A stretch of DNA of 64,000 nucleotides from Pseudomonas sp. FP198 (GCF_030687895.1 NZ_CP117452.1:3613501-3677500); one strand, 5' to 3'; shown: positions 26,541-35,651, counted from the first letter of the stretch. The notes: generated from the letters alone by a model not told the origin. Numbers and translations: made by a program.

Positions 26541-26571
26541 TTCCGTCACAGAATAATATTCTGTAACGGAA
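26541..26571. promoter_or_regulatory. TetR-type operator (31-bp near-perfect palindrome)
   Basis: The core ACAGAATAATATTCTGT (26547-26563) is perfectly symmetric around one A. The outer arms TTCCGT (26541-26546) and ACGGAA (26566-26571) are symmetric with one mismatch. It lies 85 bp upstream of the TetR start and 36 bp upstream of the thioesterase-like ATG. Confidence 0.8.
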
Positions 26572-26607
26572 GATCATTCCGCAAATCCCTTGTCAGCGAG
26601 GCTTCAC

Positions 26608-27048
26608 ATGAATCAGGTTCTCGGTATGTTCAACAGCGCAGGTCCCGATGCGTTCAGCAAAATGGCCTGCCAGATGGCACCTTACTTCTCCACCATCGAT
26701 CCGCTGGTCACGGAGCTGCGCCAGGGCGCAGCGACGGTGCAGGTACCGTTTCGCAAGGAAATCACCAATCACCTCGGCACCGTGCATGCCATTGCCATGT
26801 GCAACGCCGCCGAGCTGGCCGCCGGGATGATGACCAACGTCTCGATTCCGGACGGCGCCCGGTGGATCCCAAAAGGCATGACCGTGGAATACCTGGCCAA
26901 GGCCAAGAGCGACGTGACGGCGGTGGCGAACGGCGATGAGGTGGACTGGCAGACCGAAGGCGACAAGATCGTGCCGGTGGATATTCATGACGTGGATGGC
27001 AAGAAGGTGTTCACGGCGCGGATCACCATGAATGTGAAGTTGGCTTGA
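26608..27048 (+). CDS. DUF4442 hotdog-fold thioesterase-like protein
   Basis: 146-residue protein resembling DUF4442/PaaI-type hotdog thioesterases. Segments such as KEITNHLGTVHAIAMCNAAELAAGM and PKGMTVEYLAKAKSDVTA match the family core, in which a conserved Asn-His-x-Gly-x-x-His and Glu line the cleft. ATG at 26608 is used; a TTG six codons earlier lacks an advantage. The divergent TetR gene and operator suggest control by a ligand, possibly an acyl or aromatic CoA. Catalytic activity unproven. Confidence 0.75.
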   Translation: MNQVLGMFNSAGPDAFSKMACQMAPYFSTIDPLVTELRQGAATVQVPFRKEITNHLGTVHAIAMCNAAELAAGMMTNVSIPDGARWIPKGMTVEYLAKAKSDVTAVANGDEVDWQTEGDKIVPVDIHDVDGKKVFTARITMNVKLA

Positions 27049-27096
27049 AAAATCGGGGGCGTCTGGAACGCCCTCTATCCAATAATTGGAAAAATC

Positions 27097-27124
27097 GTGG
27101 CGAGGGGATTTATCCCCTCGCCAC
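27097..27124. repeat. Solitary REP hairpin, class GTGGCGAGGGGAT
   Basis: Perfect 28-bp palindrome with arms GTGGCGAGGGGATT and its complement, of the third stem class in this window. The same class makes a full REPIN at 35652-35781. It follows the thioesterase-like gene, facing the end of the SMP-30 gene. Confidence 0.85.
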
Positions 27125-27174
27125 AGAGAGAGGTGCTCGGCTAACTGAGAGACGTTGCTGGACTATTTTGATGG

Positions 27175-28263
27175 TCAGGCAAACGTCGCCCCGCGGGTGT
27201 TCACGAATAATGAGTACAACGAGTGGCTGCCGGCCATGAACAACCGGTTGCCCTCCCTGCCGCCGAAACAGATGTTGGGGCAACGTTCCGGCAGGGAGAT
27301 GTGCCCGATGGCCTTGCCCTCGGGGTTGAACACCCGCACGCCGTCAAGTTTTTCCAGATCGGCCTTGGGGTCGCCGTTGCCGCCCCAGCCGCACCAGAGG
27401 TTGCCGCTCTCATCGCACTTGATGCCGTCGATGGCAGCGTAATCCAAGCCTTCGATATGCTTGCGGCGCTCGCCCAAGGTGCCGTCATCCTTGACCGTGA
27501 TTGCCCAGACCAGGCGGTTGGGCTTGGCCCGGCCTTCGACCACATAGAGAGTTTTTTCATCCGGGGAAAAGCACAAGCCGTTCGGCCCCGCCAGGTCGTC
27601 GATGACTCGGCTGAGCTTGCCGGTTTCACCGTCGATGCGGTACACGGCGTGAGGCTGCTCGGGAGTAACTTTATGCCCTTCATAATTGTTGCCGGTCTGG
27701 AATGGCGGGTCGGTGAACCAGATCGAGCCATCCCGTTTGCAGACGATGTCGTTGGGCGAATTCAACGGTTTGCCGTCGAAACGATCGGCCAGCACGGTGA
27801 TCGTGCCGTTGTGTTCGGTGCGGGTGATACGCCGCCCTTCGGTCGACGTGGTCGAGCCTTCACAGACCAGCAAACGTCCCTGGCGATCACGGCACATGCC
27901 GTTGGAGAAGTTCGAATTCTCCCGATACACCGACAGCCCACCTGTGACTTCGTCCCAGCGCACGATGCGGTTGTTGGGGATGTCACTGACCAGCAGATAC
28001 CGACCGTCGCCGATCCACACCGGCCCTTCGGCCCAGCGCAGGCCGCTGGCGAGTTTTTCCACGCTGGCGTTGAAAACACGCAGGTCCATGAAGCTGGGGT
28101 CGAGGATATTGACCAGAGGGTCCGGATAACGCTGGCTCAGCGGTTCGGCCTGGGTCAGGCCGGGCAGGTTGCCGAGCGTCGCGGCGGCGGCCGAGACCAC
28201 CAGGGATTTCTTGAGGAAGGTCCGGCGCGCCTGATCGGCGGTTGCGGGTTGCGAAGCATTCAT
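27175..28263 (-). CDS. SMP-30/gluconolactonase family protein, Tat-exported
   Basis: 362-residue six-bladed beta-propeller lactonase-like protein. The N-terminus has a twin-arginine signal (RRTFLKK at residues 13-19, then hydrophobic AAAATLGNLPGL), so it is exported folded to the periplasm. Propeller motifs include GLRWAEGPVWIGDGRYLLVSD, SNFSNGMCRDRQGRLLVCE, NSPNDIVCKRDGSIWFTDPPF and GPNGLCFSPDEKTLYV, with the metal-site Glu, Asn and Asp. Likely hydrolyses a sugar lactone; true substrate unknown. No operon partner nearby. Confidence 0.9.
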   Translation of the reverse strand: MNASQPATADQARRTFLKKSLVVSAAAATLGNLPGLTQAEPLSQRYPDPLVNILDPSFMDLRVFNASVEKLASGLRWAEGPVWIGDGRYLLVSDIPNNRIVRWDEVTGGLSVYRENSNFSNGMCRDRQGRLLVCEGSTTSTEGRRITRTEHNGTITVLADRFDGKPLNSPNDIVCKRDGSIWFTDPPFQTGNNYEGHKVTPEQPHAVYRIDGETGKLSRVIDDLAGPNGLCFSPDEKTLYVVEGRAKPNRLVWAITVKDDGTLGERRKHIEGLDYAAIDGIKCDESGNLWCGWGGNGDPKADLEKLDGVRVFNPEGKAIGHISLPERCPNICFGGREGNRLFMAGSHSLYSLFVNTRGATFA

Positions 28264-28350
28264 CGTGCGTCTCCGTTAATTATTATTGGACGGGGACGTT
28301 TGTTTTACCTCGTGATAGGACATCGTACAAGCAATATCCTCGCGCCCCTG

Positions 28351-29481
28351 CTACTTGGGATGGAGTGGGATCCGAACGGTGAACGTGGTGCCTCCGCGCG
28401 CCTTCGAGTGGACTTCGATGGTCCCCTGGTGAGCCGCGACGATCGCCGAGGCGATGTAGAGACCGAGTCCCAGGCCGGCCGCGGGGCCGTATTGCATGTC
28501 ACCGCTGCGCAGTTGCCGGATCAAGGGATTGAAGATGCTGGCGATGGCGTCCTTCTCGATAGGCTTGCCCTGATTGTTGATCGCGATGACGGCTTCATCC
28601 CCTTCGCGGCTCAACGATACCGTGATCGGCGCGCCCTCCGCGCCATGTTGCACGGCATTGCCGATCAGGTTGGAAAAAACCTGCTCCATCCGCGCCGGAT
28701 CGAACAATCCTTCAAGCGGACCGTGGGGCTCGAAGAGGATGCTGCTTTCCGGATGATAGGCCCGTGCCTCTTCCACCATGCCTTCGCACGCCGCGACCAG
28801 GTCGCCGTTGAAACGCTGTACCGGTATGCCTGCGCCCAGCTGGGTACGGGTGAAGTCCAGCAGGTCGCCGACAATCTTGTTCGCCCGTTTGACGCTGGTG
28901 TAGATGCGCGAGGAAATCTTGGTGGCCTTGGCAGGCAGATCGCCGGCGCGCAGGAGCACTTCGGAACTCAGCAGGATCGCACCCAGCGGGCTGCGCAGAT
29001 CATGTCCCAGGATCCCGAGGAAGATATTGCGCGCCGCATCGACCGCGCCGGAATAACTGACCACCGATTCCGCCAGGGCCTGGTCGACGGCTTCATTGAA
29101 GCGGATCACATCCGACATCGCCTGCGCCTGGTCCAGCTGGGCATGGGGCATCCATAACATCAGCACGCTGGTGCGCAACGCACGGTATTCCGAGACCATC
29201 TGCTCCACCGTAAAACCGGAAGACTGGCGAATGACAGCGTGGGTTTCCGCCGCGGTCTCGGCCTCCGCCGCCGGGGCTTCGCCCTGGGATTTGGCGATCT
29301 GCTCCTCCTTGGTCTGAGAGGTGCGCAGGTCAATGGCGATGGTGCGCAGCATCTGCTCGGCATGGTCGCGCAGCGCTACCGCATCCATGCCGATGGAAGC
29401 CGGGGTGATGGTCCTGGCGAAGTCTTCCCACGCCTGGAGGATCGGTTCGATGTTGTCGACAATGAAATCAGCCAGGCGCAT
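28351..29481 (-). CDS. Orphan histidine kinase with RsbRD-like sensor domain
   Basis: 376-residue soluble histidine kinase. Residues 1-150 resemble the RsbRD N-terminal four-helix sensor domain (IVDNIEPILQAWEDFARTI, then YRALRTSVLMLW). HisKA follows with the phosphorylated His in LGHDLRSPLGA, and a HATPase domain with NLIGNAVQHGA (N box) and GLGLGLYIASAIVAAH (G2). No transmembrane segment. There is no response regulator gene next to it, so its partner is elsewhere. The upstream region carries a TGTTGTAC palindrome. Confidence 0.88.
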   Translation of the reverse strand: MRLADFIVDNIEPILQAWEDFARTITPASIGMDAVALRDHAEQMLRTIAIDLRTSQTKEEQIAKSQGEAPAAEAETAAETHAVIRQSSGFTVEQMVSEYRALRTSVLMLWMPHAQLDQAQAMSDVIRFNEAVDQALAESVVSYSGAVDAARNIFLGILGHDLRSPLGAILLSSEVLLRAGDLPAKATKISSRIYTSVKRANKIVGDLLDFTRTQLGAGIPVQRFNGDLVAACEGMVEEARAYHPESSILFEPHGPLEGLFDPARMEQVFSNLIGNAVQHGAEGAPITVSLSREGDEAVIAINNQGKPIEKDAIASIFNPLIRQLRSGDMQYGPAAGLGLGLYIASAIVAAHQGTIEVHSKARGGTTFTVRIPLHPK

Positions 29482-29811
29482 GGGTTGCTCCGCGGGAAAC
29501 TCGGGATGGGTCGGGTGCCGGAAACAACACAGCGGTCAGCTGTTGTACAGCAAACCGCCGGGGGATGTACGCCAGTCTCCGGATTGGTTGAGCTGGTGGA
29601 GCTGACGCCTGCTTTGCAGCCGAGCGGGAGCAAGCTCCCTCGCCACGGGGGGCTGCGAATATCTGGAAGAACGGTTCGATGTGCGGGAGCCGGCGCTTGT
29701 CTCCCTCTGCTGGATCCGGTACAAATCTTCCTTTGTTGTACGACAACCTATAACTAAAAATAAACTACCGAAGCCTCGCTGCTGCGGTGGTACACATTTG
29801 AGATTCCTGCC
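29482..29811. other. Intergenic region with two related palindromic sites and a lone REP
   Basis: 330 bp between the divergent kinase and EamA exporter genes. TGTTGTACAGCAAAC (29541-29555) and TGTTGTACGACAACC (29734-29748) match at 12 of 15 positions and are roughly symmetric around GTAC, as expected for GntR-like sites. A single REP unit, AGCGGGAGCAAGCTCCCTCG onward, is at 29623-29646. No gene seen. Confidence 0.5.
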
Positions 29812-30774
29812 ATGACCCGCCCCACCATTGCCGCCGATGTTCCCATTCCTTTTTCCCGCCCTGTCGCCGTACTCATCCTGCTCTGCATGGGCTGCGCTTT
29901 CGCCGGTAACCATGTCGCCGCGAGGGCCGCGTTCGATGACGGCGCCGGCGTGCTGCTGGCGATCCTGCTGCGCTCGGGCGGGACATTGCTGGTGCTGGCG
30001 GCGATGGTGTTGTGGCAACGCCAGAGCCTGCGCCTGCCCGCCGGGGCCTGGCGCTGGCAGTTGGTATTGGGCCTGTTGATCGGCGCCCAGAGTCTGTGCC
30101 TCTATTCGGCCGTGGCGCGGGTGCCGGTGGCGCTGGCGCTGTTGGTGGGTAACGTGTTCCCAATCCTGTTGGCGCTGCTGACCTGGGCCCTCGGCGGGCC
30201 GCGCCCCACTGCGCGTACGGCGATGTTGATGGGGATGATCCTGGTGGGCCTGGTGTTCGTGCTGGAAGTGCCGGCGCGGTTATCGTCGCAGGCGGACGTC
30301 GGCCCGCAATGGCTGTTGGGGGTTGGCCTGGCATTCTGCGCCGCGTGCGTGTTCGCTTGCGCGTTGTGGATCACCGATCACAAGCTGTCCCAGGTGCGCG
30401 GCTCGGTGCGCAGCCTGCTGACGATTTTCATTGTATTCAGCAGCGTCAACCTCGCAGGCCTGACCGGCGCCCTGCCCGGCGGCCTCGACCTGCCCGCCAG
30501 CAACACCGGCTGGCTCGCGCTCGCCACCCTGGTGGTGCTTTACGGCACCGGGTTCATCGTCTTGTTCATGTGCGTGCCACGCCTGGACATGCCACGCAAT
30601 GCCCCGGTGATGAACATCGAACCGCTGGCGACCCTGCTGATCGGCTGGCTGGTGCTGGACCAGATGCTCAACCCGGGCCAGGTGCTCGGCGGCGCGATCG
30701 TGGTGGCGGGCATTGTGTTGCTGACCTGGCGTAAGGCTGAGCGGGTCAAGGCGCCGGTGGCTGCACGCAATTGA
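29812..30774 (+). CDS. EamA/DMT-family transporter
   Basis: 320-residue inner-membrane exporter of the drug/metabolite transporter superfamily: ten predicted helices in two EamA repeats, each ending in the typical PLATLLIGWLVLDQ or PILLALLTWALGG pattern. Residues such as CMGCAFAGNHVAARAAF form the usual first helix. Such proteins export amino acids or metabolites; the substrate is not visible. Flanked upstream by a possible GntR-type site at 29734 and downstream by a REPIN. Confidence 0.88.
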   Translation: MTRPTIAADVPIPFSRPVAVLILLCMGCAFAGNHVAARAAFDDGAGVLLAILLRSGGTLLVLAAMVLWQRQSLRLPAGAWRWQLVLGLLIGAQSLCLYSAVARVPVALALLVGNVFPILLALLTWALGGPRPTARTAMLMGMILVGLVFVLEVPARLSSQADVGPQWLLGVGLAFCAACVFACALWITDHKLSQVRGSVRSLLTIFIVFSSVNLAGLTGALPGGLDLPASNTGWLALATLVVLYGTGFIVLFMCVPRLDMPRNAPVMNIEPLATLLIGWLVLDQMLNPGQVLGGAIVVAGIVLLTWRKAERVKAPVAARN

Positions 30775-30793
30775 ACTGACTGAACGCTTTTCT

Positions 30794-30886
30794 GTGGCGA
30801 GGGAGCTTGCTCCCGCTCGGCTGCGAAGCAGTCGCAAATTTCCTGGGCCTGCTACGCAGGCCAGCGGGAGCAAGCTCCCTCGCCAC
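30794..30886. repeat. REPIN, stem class GTGGCGAGGGAGC
   Basis: GTGGCGAGGGAGCTTGCTCC at the left and GGAGCAAGCTCCCTCGCCAC at the right, loop about 50 bp with a CTGCGAAGCAGTC inner hairpin. The remaining 150 bp before the CAP-domain gene show no gene or strong signal. Confidence 0.9.
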
Positions 30887-31037
30887 GAAAGTATTGTGTG
30901 ATCAGGCGTTTATGTCTGGGTGCGCCGGAAACTAGTTTCAAAAGCCACAGTCCTAGCCCAGCCCTGAACGAAGCGTTTCGGGCTGATTGGCGCCGTCTCC
31001 CGGCGCTCCGGCAATTCCCTTCCAGAGCTGTCCATCC

Positions 31038-31907
31038 ATGCGCCACCTTGTTCGCTCTCGCCGTTTCGCTGCGCTGTGCCTCACGATCCTGTTTCCGTTG
31101 TTCAACAGCCCGGCTCACGCCCGAGGCGAAGGACAACTGGTGAGTGCCATCAACGACTACCGCAGCCAGCCCCACCGCTGTGAATGGCAAACAGTGCGTG
31201 CTGCCCAACCTTTGGTGTTGCGCTCCAGCCTGGCCTTGCCGATCGGCTTCAGCGGTGGCTTGCGCGAAACCCTGAGCAGATCCGGCTATCAGGCCCGGTC
31301 AGTGCGCAGCATTCGCCTGACCGATGCGCGGGACGCCGAAGAAGCGTTCGAGAGGCTGGCGGACGAGCATTGCGCAGCGCTGCTGGACGGCCAGTACGCC
31401 GACATTGGCGTCAATCGGGTCGGGGATGAATGGCGCGTGGTGCTCGCACAACCCTTGGGCGGAACGCGGATCAGCGACACGCGCGACATCGGCGCACCGG
31501 ACAAAACGCTGCTGGCCCAGGTCAATGCCGCCAGGGCCAAGCCCCGCATGTGCGGGCGCCAGCGCTTTGCGGCGGCTCGGCCGCTGAGCTGGAACGCCGC
31601 GCTGGGAAGCGCCGCCCAGGGCCACAGTCGGTCAATGGCCCGCGGCAACTATTTTGCCCATCGCGACCCGGACGGTCGCTCCACATCCGAGCGGGCCAGG
31701 AGCGCCGGTTTTCGCGGACGCAAACTCGGCGAGAACATTGCCGCCGGACAACGTTCGCCAAGCCAGGCCATGCATGACTGGCTCGCCAGCCCCGGGCATT
31801 GCGCCAACCTGATGAACCCGATGTTCACCCAGGTCGGTGCGGCGTCCGCCAGCGACGCCCGCAGTGACGCGGGCGTGTACTGGACGATGGTGCTTGGGGC
31901 GCCGTGA
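31038..31907 (+). CDS. Secreted CAP-domain (SCP-like) protein
   Basis: 289-residue protein with a cleavable signal peptide (MRHLVRSRRF, then hydrophobic ALCLTILFPLFNSPAHA). Residues about 155-289 form a CAP domain (LLAQVNAARAKPRMCG, LSWNAALGSAAQGHSRSM, YFAHRDPDGRSTSERA, GENIAAGQRSPSQAMHDWLASPGHCANLM), with the cave His residues in YFAHRD and GHCANLM. The N-terminal 120 residues are unassigned. Role in bacteria poorly understood; possibly cell-wall or lipid binding. No operon partner. Confidence 0.88.
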   Translation: MRHLVRSRRFAALCLTILFPLFNSPAHARGEGQLVSAINDYRSQPHRCEWQTVRAAQPLVLRSSLALPIGFSGGLRETLSRSGYQARSVRSIRLTDARDAEEAFERLADEHCAALLDGQYADIGVNRVGDEWRVVLAQPLGGTRISDTRDIGAPDKTLLAQVNAARAKPRMCGRQRFAAARPLSWNAALGSAAQGHSRSMARGNYFAHRDPDGRSTSERARSAGFRGRKLGENIAAGQRSPSQAMHDWLASPGHCANLMNPMFTQVGAASASDARSDAGVYWTMVLGAP

Positions 31908-31915
31908 TGTAACGG

Positions 31916-32449
31916 CTACAGGCGAATCTCGGCGGCCCGTACCACATCAATGCGCGACACCGCGCTGCTCAGCCGCCCCAGTCGCTGGTTGTGATCGGCA
32001 ATGATCTGCTCGGCCGACAGGCTGCCATTGTCCACCGTCGAATGCGCATCGGCGGCCAACACCACTTCGTACCCCAAGGCATGGGCCTGGCGCACGGTGG
32101 CATTGATGCAGTGATCGGTCTGCAGCCCACAGATCACCACGCGATCAATGCTTCTGGCCTGCAACAACGCCAGCAGGTCGGTCTGGTAGAACGCGTCCGC
32201 GGTGGTCTTGCGCACGCGCAAGTCATCCGCGGAGGTGAGCAGGCCGTCGGCCAATTGCCAGGCGGCACTGCCATAAGCCAACGAGCCCTCAAGTTCTTCG
32301 TGCTGGACCAGGATCACCGGCAAGCCGACAGCCCGAGCCCTGGCGCTGAGGTCGTTAATGGTGCCGAGCAGGCGTGGGCTGTCGAAGCATTCCTCTTCGC
32401 CCGTGCACAGCCCGACCTGGACGTCGATAATCAGCAATGCGCTGCTCAT
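31916..32449 (-). CDS. Isochorismatase-like cysteine hydrolase
   Basis: 177-residue hydrolase with the Asp-Lys-Cys triad of the family: Asp9 in LLIIDVQ, Lys in RVRKTTADAF (about 81) and Cys in CGLQTDHCINATVR (about 114). Such enzymes act on amides, imides or isochorismate; no specificity can be told. The ATG is 18 bp after the ggt stop on the same strand, so the two likely form one transcript. The convergent CAP-domain gene ends 8 bp away. Confidence 0.88.
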   Translation of the reverse strand: MSSALLIIDVQVGLCTGEEECFDSPRLLGTINDLSARARAVGLPVILVQHEELEGSLAYGSAAWQLADGLLTSADDLRVRKTTADAFYQTDLLALLQARSIDRVVICGLQTDHCINATVRQAHALGYEVVLAADAHSTVDNGSLSAEQIIADHNQRLGRLSSAVSRIDVVRAAEIRL

Positions 32450-32467
32450 GCTTGCCTCTCCAAGCGC

Positions 32468-34195
32468 TCAGTAGCCCAACGATAACCCGGTGTTGCGGCG
32501 CGGATCGTTGGCACCGTAGAAGCGATTCTTGCCCACGGGTTTGCCACCCAGTGAGGGCGCGCCCACCAGGATCGCGGCGATGTGGTTGGGGTCCTGCGGG
32601 CCGGCGAACTTGTGGCCCCAGCTTTCCAGCAGCTTGAGCGTATCGGGGCTGGCGGCGAAGGTTTCCAGGTTGGTCTCCTCCGGCATCCACTGCTGGTGGA
32701 AGCGCGGTGCGTCCACCGCTTCCTGCAGGTTCATGCCGTAGTCGATCACATTGAGGATGGTCAGCAGGGTCGCGGTAATGATGCGGCTGCCGCCCGGCGT
32801 GCCGACGACCATCACGGTCTTGCCGTCCTTGGTGACAATGGTCGGGCTCATGGACGACAGCGGCGCCTTGCCCGGTGCGATGGCGTTGGCCTCACCCTGT
32901 ACCAGGCCGTACATGTTGGGCACGCCGACCTTGGCGGTGAAATCGTCCATTTCATCGTTGAGGATCACCCCGGTCTTGCTCGCCATCACGCCGGCGCCGA
33001 ACCAGTCGTTGAGGGTGTAGGTGACAGAGACGGCGTTGCCCCATTGGTCGACGATCGAATAGTGGGTGGTGTTGCTGCCCTCGTGAGGCGCCACGCCGGG
33101 TTTGATCTTGTGCGAGTCGCCGGCCTTTTGCGGCTCGATCGCGGCGCGCAGTTTTGCCGCATAGTTCTTGTCCAGCAGATGGTCAATGGGGTTTTGCACA
33201 AAGTCCGGGTCGCCCAGGTAGCTGTTGCGATCGACATAGGCGTGACGCATGGCTTCGATCTGGTAATGCATGCCCTGGGCCGAATGGAAGCCCAGGTCCT
33301 TCATCGGGTAGCCGTCGAGGATATTCATGATCTGGCACAGCACCACGCCACCGGAACTGGGCGGCGGTGCGGAAATGATGTGGTAGCCGCGGTAGTCGCA
33401 TTCCACCGGGGCCAGCTCGCGGGTCTTGTACTTGTCCAGGTCGGCCTGGGTGATGATGCCCTTGTTGGCCTGGCTGGAAGTCACCAGGGCGTCGGCCACC
33501 CAGCCTTTGTAGAAGCCGTCGGCGCCCTTGGCGGAGATCTCCCGCAGGGTCCTGGCGAGGTCTTTCTGCACCAGTTTCTGGCCGGCCTGCATCGCCTCGC
33601 CGTTGTGCAGGAAGATCGCGCCGGAATCGCGCATGTCCTTTTTGAACACGTCCGTGGCGGTCTCCAGCAGGTCGACATCACCTTGCTCGAGGACAAAACC
33701 CTCCTCGGCGAACCTGATCGCCGGGGCGATCAGTTCCTCGCGGGGCTTGCTGCCGTATTTCTTCAGCGCCAGTTCCATGCCGGACACCGTGCCGGGCACA
33801 CCTACCGCCAGGTGGCCGCGGGTACTGAGCTCGGGAATGACGTTGCCGTCCTTGTCCAGGTACATGTCGGCCGTGGCGGCCAATGGCGCTTTTTCGCGGA
33901 AATCCAGGAATGTCTTGCGGCCATCCGCCATCTGCAGGGTCATGAAGCCGCCACCGCCAAGGTTGCCCGCCGCCGGGTAGACCACCGCCAGTGCATAGCC
34001 CACCGCGACTGCCGCATCCACCGCGTTGCCACCATTCTTGAGTACGTCGACGCCGACGTGGGTCGCCAGGTGCTGGGCGGTGACGACCATGCCGTTCTCG
34101 GCGGCAACCGGGGCCTGGGACGCAGCGTGGGCAGTCAGGCAGCAAAGGGAGAGCGAAGTGGCGATGAGGGTCCGGGCCAGGGATTCGAACTTCAT
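32468..34195 (-). CDS. ggt: Gamma-glutamyltransferase
   Basis: Periplasmic enzyme of 575 residues that hydrolyses glutathione or transfers its gamma-glutamyl group. Signal peptide ends near AHAASQ. The precursor is cut before the nucleophile Thr in NTTHYSIVDQWGNAVSVTYT (about residue 375). The catalytic segment PPPSSGGVVLCQIMNIL and the C-terminal GGSRIITATLLTILNVIDYGMNLQ match the family. Upstream gene of the isochorismatase-like gene. Length and motifs agree with E. coli Ggt (580). Confidence 0.95.
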   Translation of the reverse strand: MKFESLARTLIATSLSLCCLTAHAASQAPVAAENGMVVTAQHLATHVGVDVLKNGGNAVDAAVAVGYALAVVYPAAGNLGGGGFMTLQMADGRKTFLDFREKAPLAATADMYLDKDGNVIPELSTRGHLAVGVPGTVSGMELALKKYGSKPREELIAPAIRFAEEGFVLEQGDVDLLETATDVFKKDMRDSGAIFLHNGEAMQAGQKLVQKDLARTLREISAKGADGFYKGWVADALVTSSQANKGIITQADLDKYKTRELAPVECDYRGYHIISAPPPSSGGVVLCQIMNILDGYPMKDLGFHSAQGMHYQIEAMRHAYVDRNSYLGDPDFVQNPIDHLLDKNYAAKLRAAIEPQKAGDSHKIKPGVAPHEGSNTTHYSIVDQWGNAVSVTYTLNDWFGAGVMASKTGVILNDEMDDFTAKVGVPNMYGLVQGEANAIAPGKAPLSSMSPTIVTKDGKTVMVVGTPGGSRIITATLLTILNVIDYGMNLQEAVDAPRFHQQWMPEETNLETFAASPDTLKLLESWGHKFAGPQDPNHIAAILVGAPSLGGKPVGKNRFYGANDPRRNTGLSLGY

Positions 34196-34356
34196 GAGTC
34201 GGTCTCTTCTTGTTTTAGGGTCGGGATCGCTTCAAGCACTACGCAGTATGGCTCGGTTTACGCAACGTGCCTGTTTCCCGCCGGGCGGCTTACGCCATCG
34301 CTCTCGTTGCGATAGGCTCGGGCGCTCGATCATCCCACCGCACAAGGACATCGCCG

Positions 34357-34788
34357 ATGACGTTAAGAATCGAGCGCACGGACGCTCCCACCGATGAACA
34401 ACGCCAGGCCATCCTCGCGCCGCTACGCGCCTACAACGTCGCCCAGACGGGCGGAAGCGCACCGGAACCGGTCGCCTGGCTGGTGCGCGACGAGCACGGC
34501 GAAATCGTCGGCGGACTCTACGGCCGAATATTTTTTCGCTGGCTCTATATCGAACTGCTGGTAGTGCCTGAACAGGCCCGGGGCCAAGGCACGGGTTCGC
34601 AACTGATGCAGATGGCCGAACAGCTGGCCAGGGAGAAAGACTGCGTGGGTATCTGGCTCGACACCTTCGATTTCCAGGCGCCGGACTTCTATCGCCGGCA
34701 TGGCTTTACCGAGTGCGGGCAGATCGACGACTACCCGCCGGGGCATCAGCGTTTCTTTTTCCAGAAACGCCTGCCGAACGCTGACTGA
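34357..34788 (+). CDS. GNAT-family N-acetyltransferase
   Basis: 143-residue GNAT acetyltransferase. The acetyl-CoA loop is VVPEQARGQGTGSQLM (about residues 68-83, R/Q-x-x-G-x-G), and DFYRRHGFTECGQI is the usual motif B. ATG at 34357, 161 bp from the divergent ggt gene. The LDTFDFQAPDFY stretch is typical of small-molecule acetyltransferases. Substrate unknown. An open frame extends further upstream but lacks GNAT-like sequence. Confidence 0.87.
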   Translation: MTLRIERTDAPTDEQRQAILAPLRAYNVAQTGGSAPEPVAWLVRDEHGEIVGGLYGRIFFRWLYIELLVVPEQARGQGTGSQLMQMAEQLAREKDCVGIWLDTFDFQAPDFYRRHGFTECGQIDDYPPGHQRFFFQKRLPNAD

Positions 34789-34829
34789 CCCCACATCCCT
34801 GTGGGACATCCCACACTCTGATCAGATGT

Positions 34830-35180
34830 TCAGAGGCAAGTCGCCAACGCCGCCAACCGGCGCTTGGCGACAAAATCATCCTGTTTGGCGTAGTAGTTCA
34901 ACGCCGTGCCGGTGGCACTGGCGTGTATATCGACAAACGATTCGGCCGAGCGGGTGTACACCGTCGAGCCACCCTGCTTGCCAGGTTGCAGGTAGGCACC
35001 GGCATCGACGCCGAACACCGCTTCGTCTTCCCAGGCGAACTTCACGCATTGGGCGACATTCTGCTCCGGCTTGTCCGAGGCCAGGGTCTTGTAGGGGGCT
35101 TGGGTCCGGGCCTGTTCCATCGCCGAACCCGCGCAGCCGGCCAGCAGGGTTGCGGCCACGGCCACCATCAGCATTCGCAT
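34830..35180 (-). CDS. Predicted lipoprotein
   Basis: 116-residue protein beginning MRMLMVAVAATLLAGC, with lipobox LAGC (Cys16), so exported and lipid-anchored. The mature part holds two further Cys (QCVKFAWEDEAVF and the C-terminal ATCL), compatible with one disulfide. A GTG three codons upstream (35189) could also be used; both give a valid lipoprotein signal. I recognise no family. Convergent with the acetyltransferase gene. Confidence 0.75.
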   Translation of the reverse strand: MRMLMVAVAATLLAGCAGSAMEQARTQAPYKTLASDKPEQNVAQCVKFAWEDEAVFGVDAGAYLQPGKQGGSTVYTRSAESFVDIHASATGTALNYYAKQDDFVAKRRLAALATCL

Positions 35181-35313
35181 CGCATTCACTCATCGAGAAA
35201 AAAACCGACTTTAGCACCGCGATCCGCGCCTACGTGCGGCTTTACTGAAATTTGCCCGCGACAATGGCTATCGATTCACGCAACCTGTCGGGACATTGAC
35301 TCAAGGAGCAACC

Positions 35314-35646
35314 ATGGCGGCAACCGGACAGCAGCACGAACGAGCCCTGGAGATCTTTCTCGACGAACGCCCGCAGTTGCGTGTCGAGCTGGACAACCTC
35401 AACCCCCTGCTGGCCCAGGCCAAGGGCGAAACCGCTGCGCAGTACCGCGCCGAGCGCTTGCATGAAGCGTTCGAAGCCGAGGCCGAGCGCCTGGGTCTGT
35501 TTGCCTGGGAGCTGACGCTGTCGCTGACGGCGGACTCAGCCGAGGATTACCAGGCCCAGCGCATGGAAGTGCACAGGGAAGTCGCGGAGATGGCGGGAAT
35601 GGAGTGGGCTGAGTACTGCGAGCTGCATGGCCTCGAAAGAAGCTGA
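35314..35646 (+). CDS. Small hypothetical protein, possibly DUF6388
   Basis: 110-residue acidic protein with no membrane segment. AAGGAG (35303-35308) is the ribosome site for ATG 35314; an ATG six codons earlier is less good. Contains a helical TAAQYRAERLHEAFEAEAER stretch and Trp-Glu-rich MEWAEYCELHGLE. It resembles small uncharacterised Pseudomonas proteins, perhaps DUF6388; that name is from memory and uncertain. No operon partner. Confidence 0.6.
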   Translation: MAATGQQHERALEIFLDERPQLRVELDNLNPLLAQAKGETAAQYRAERLHEAFEAEAERLGLFAWELTLSLTADSAEDYQAQRMEVHREVAEMAGMEWAEYCELHGLERS

Positions 35647-35651
35647 GACCT

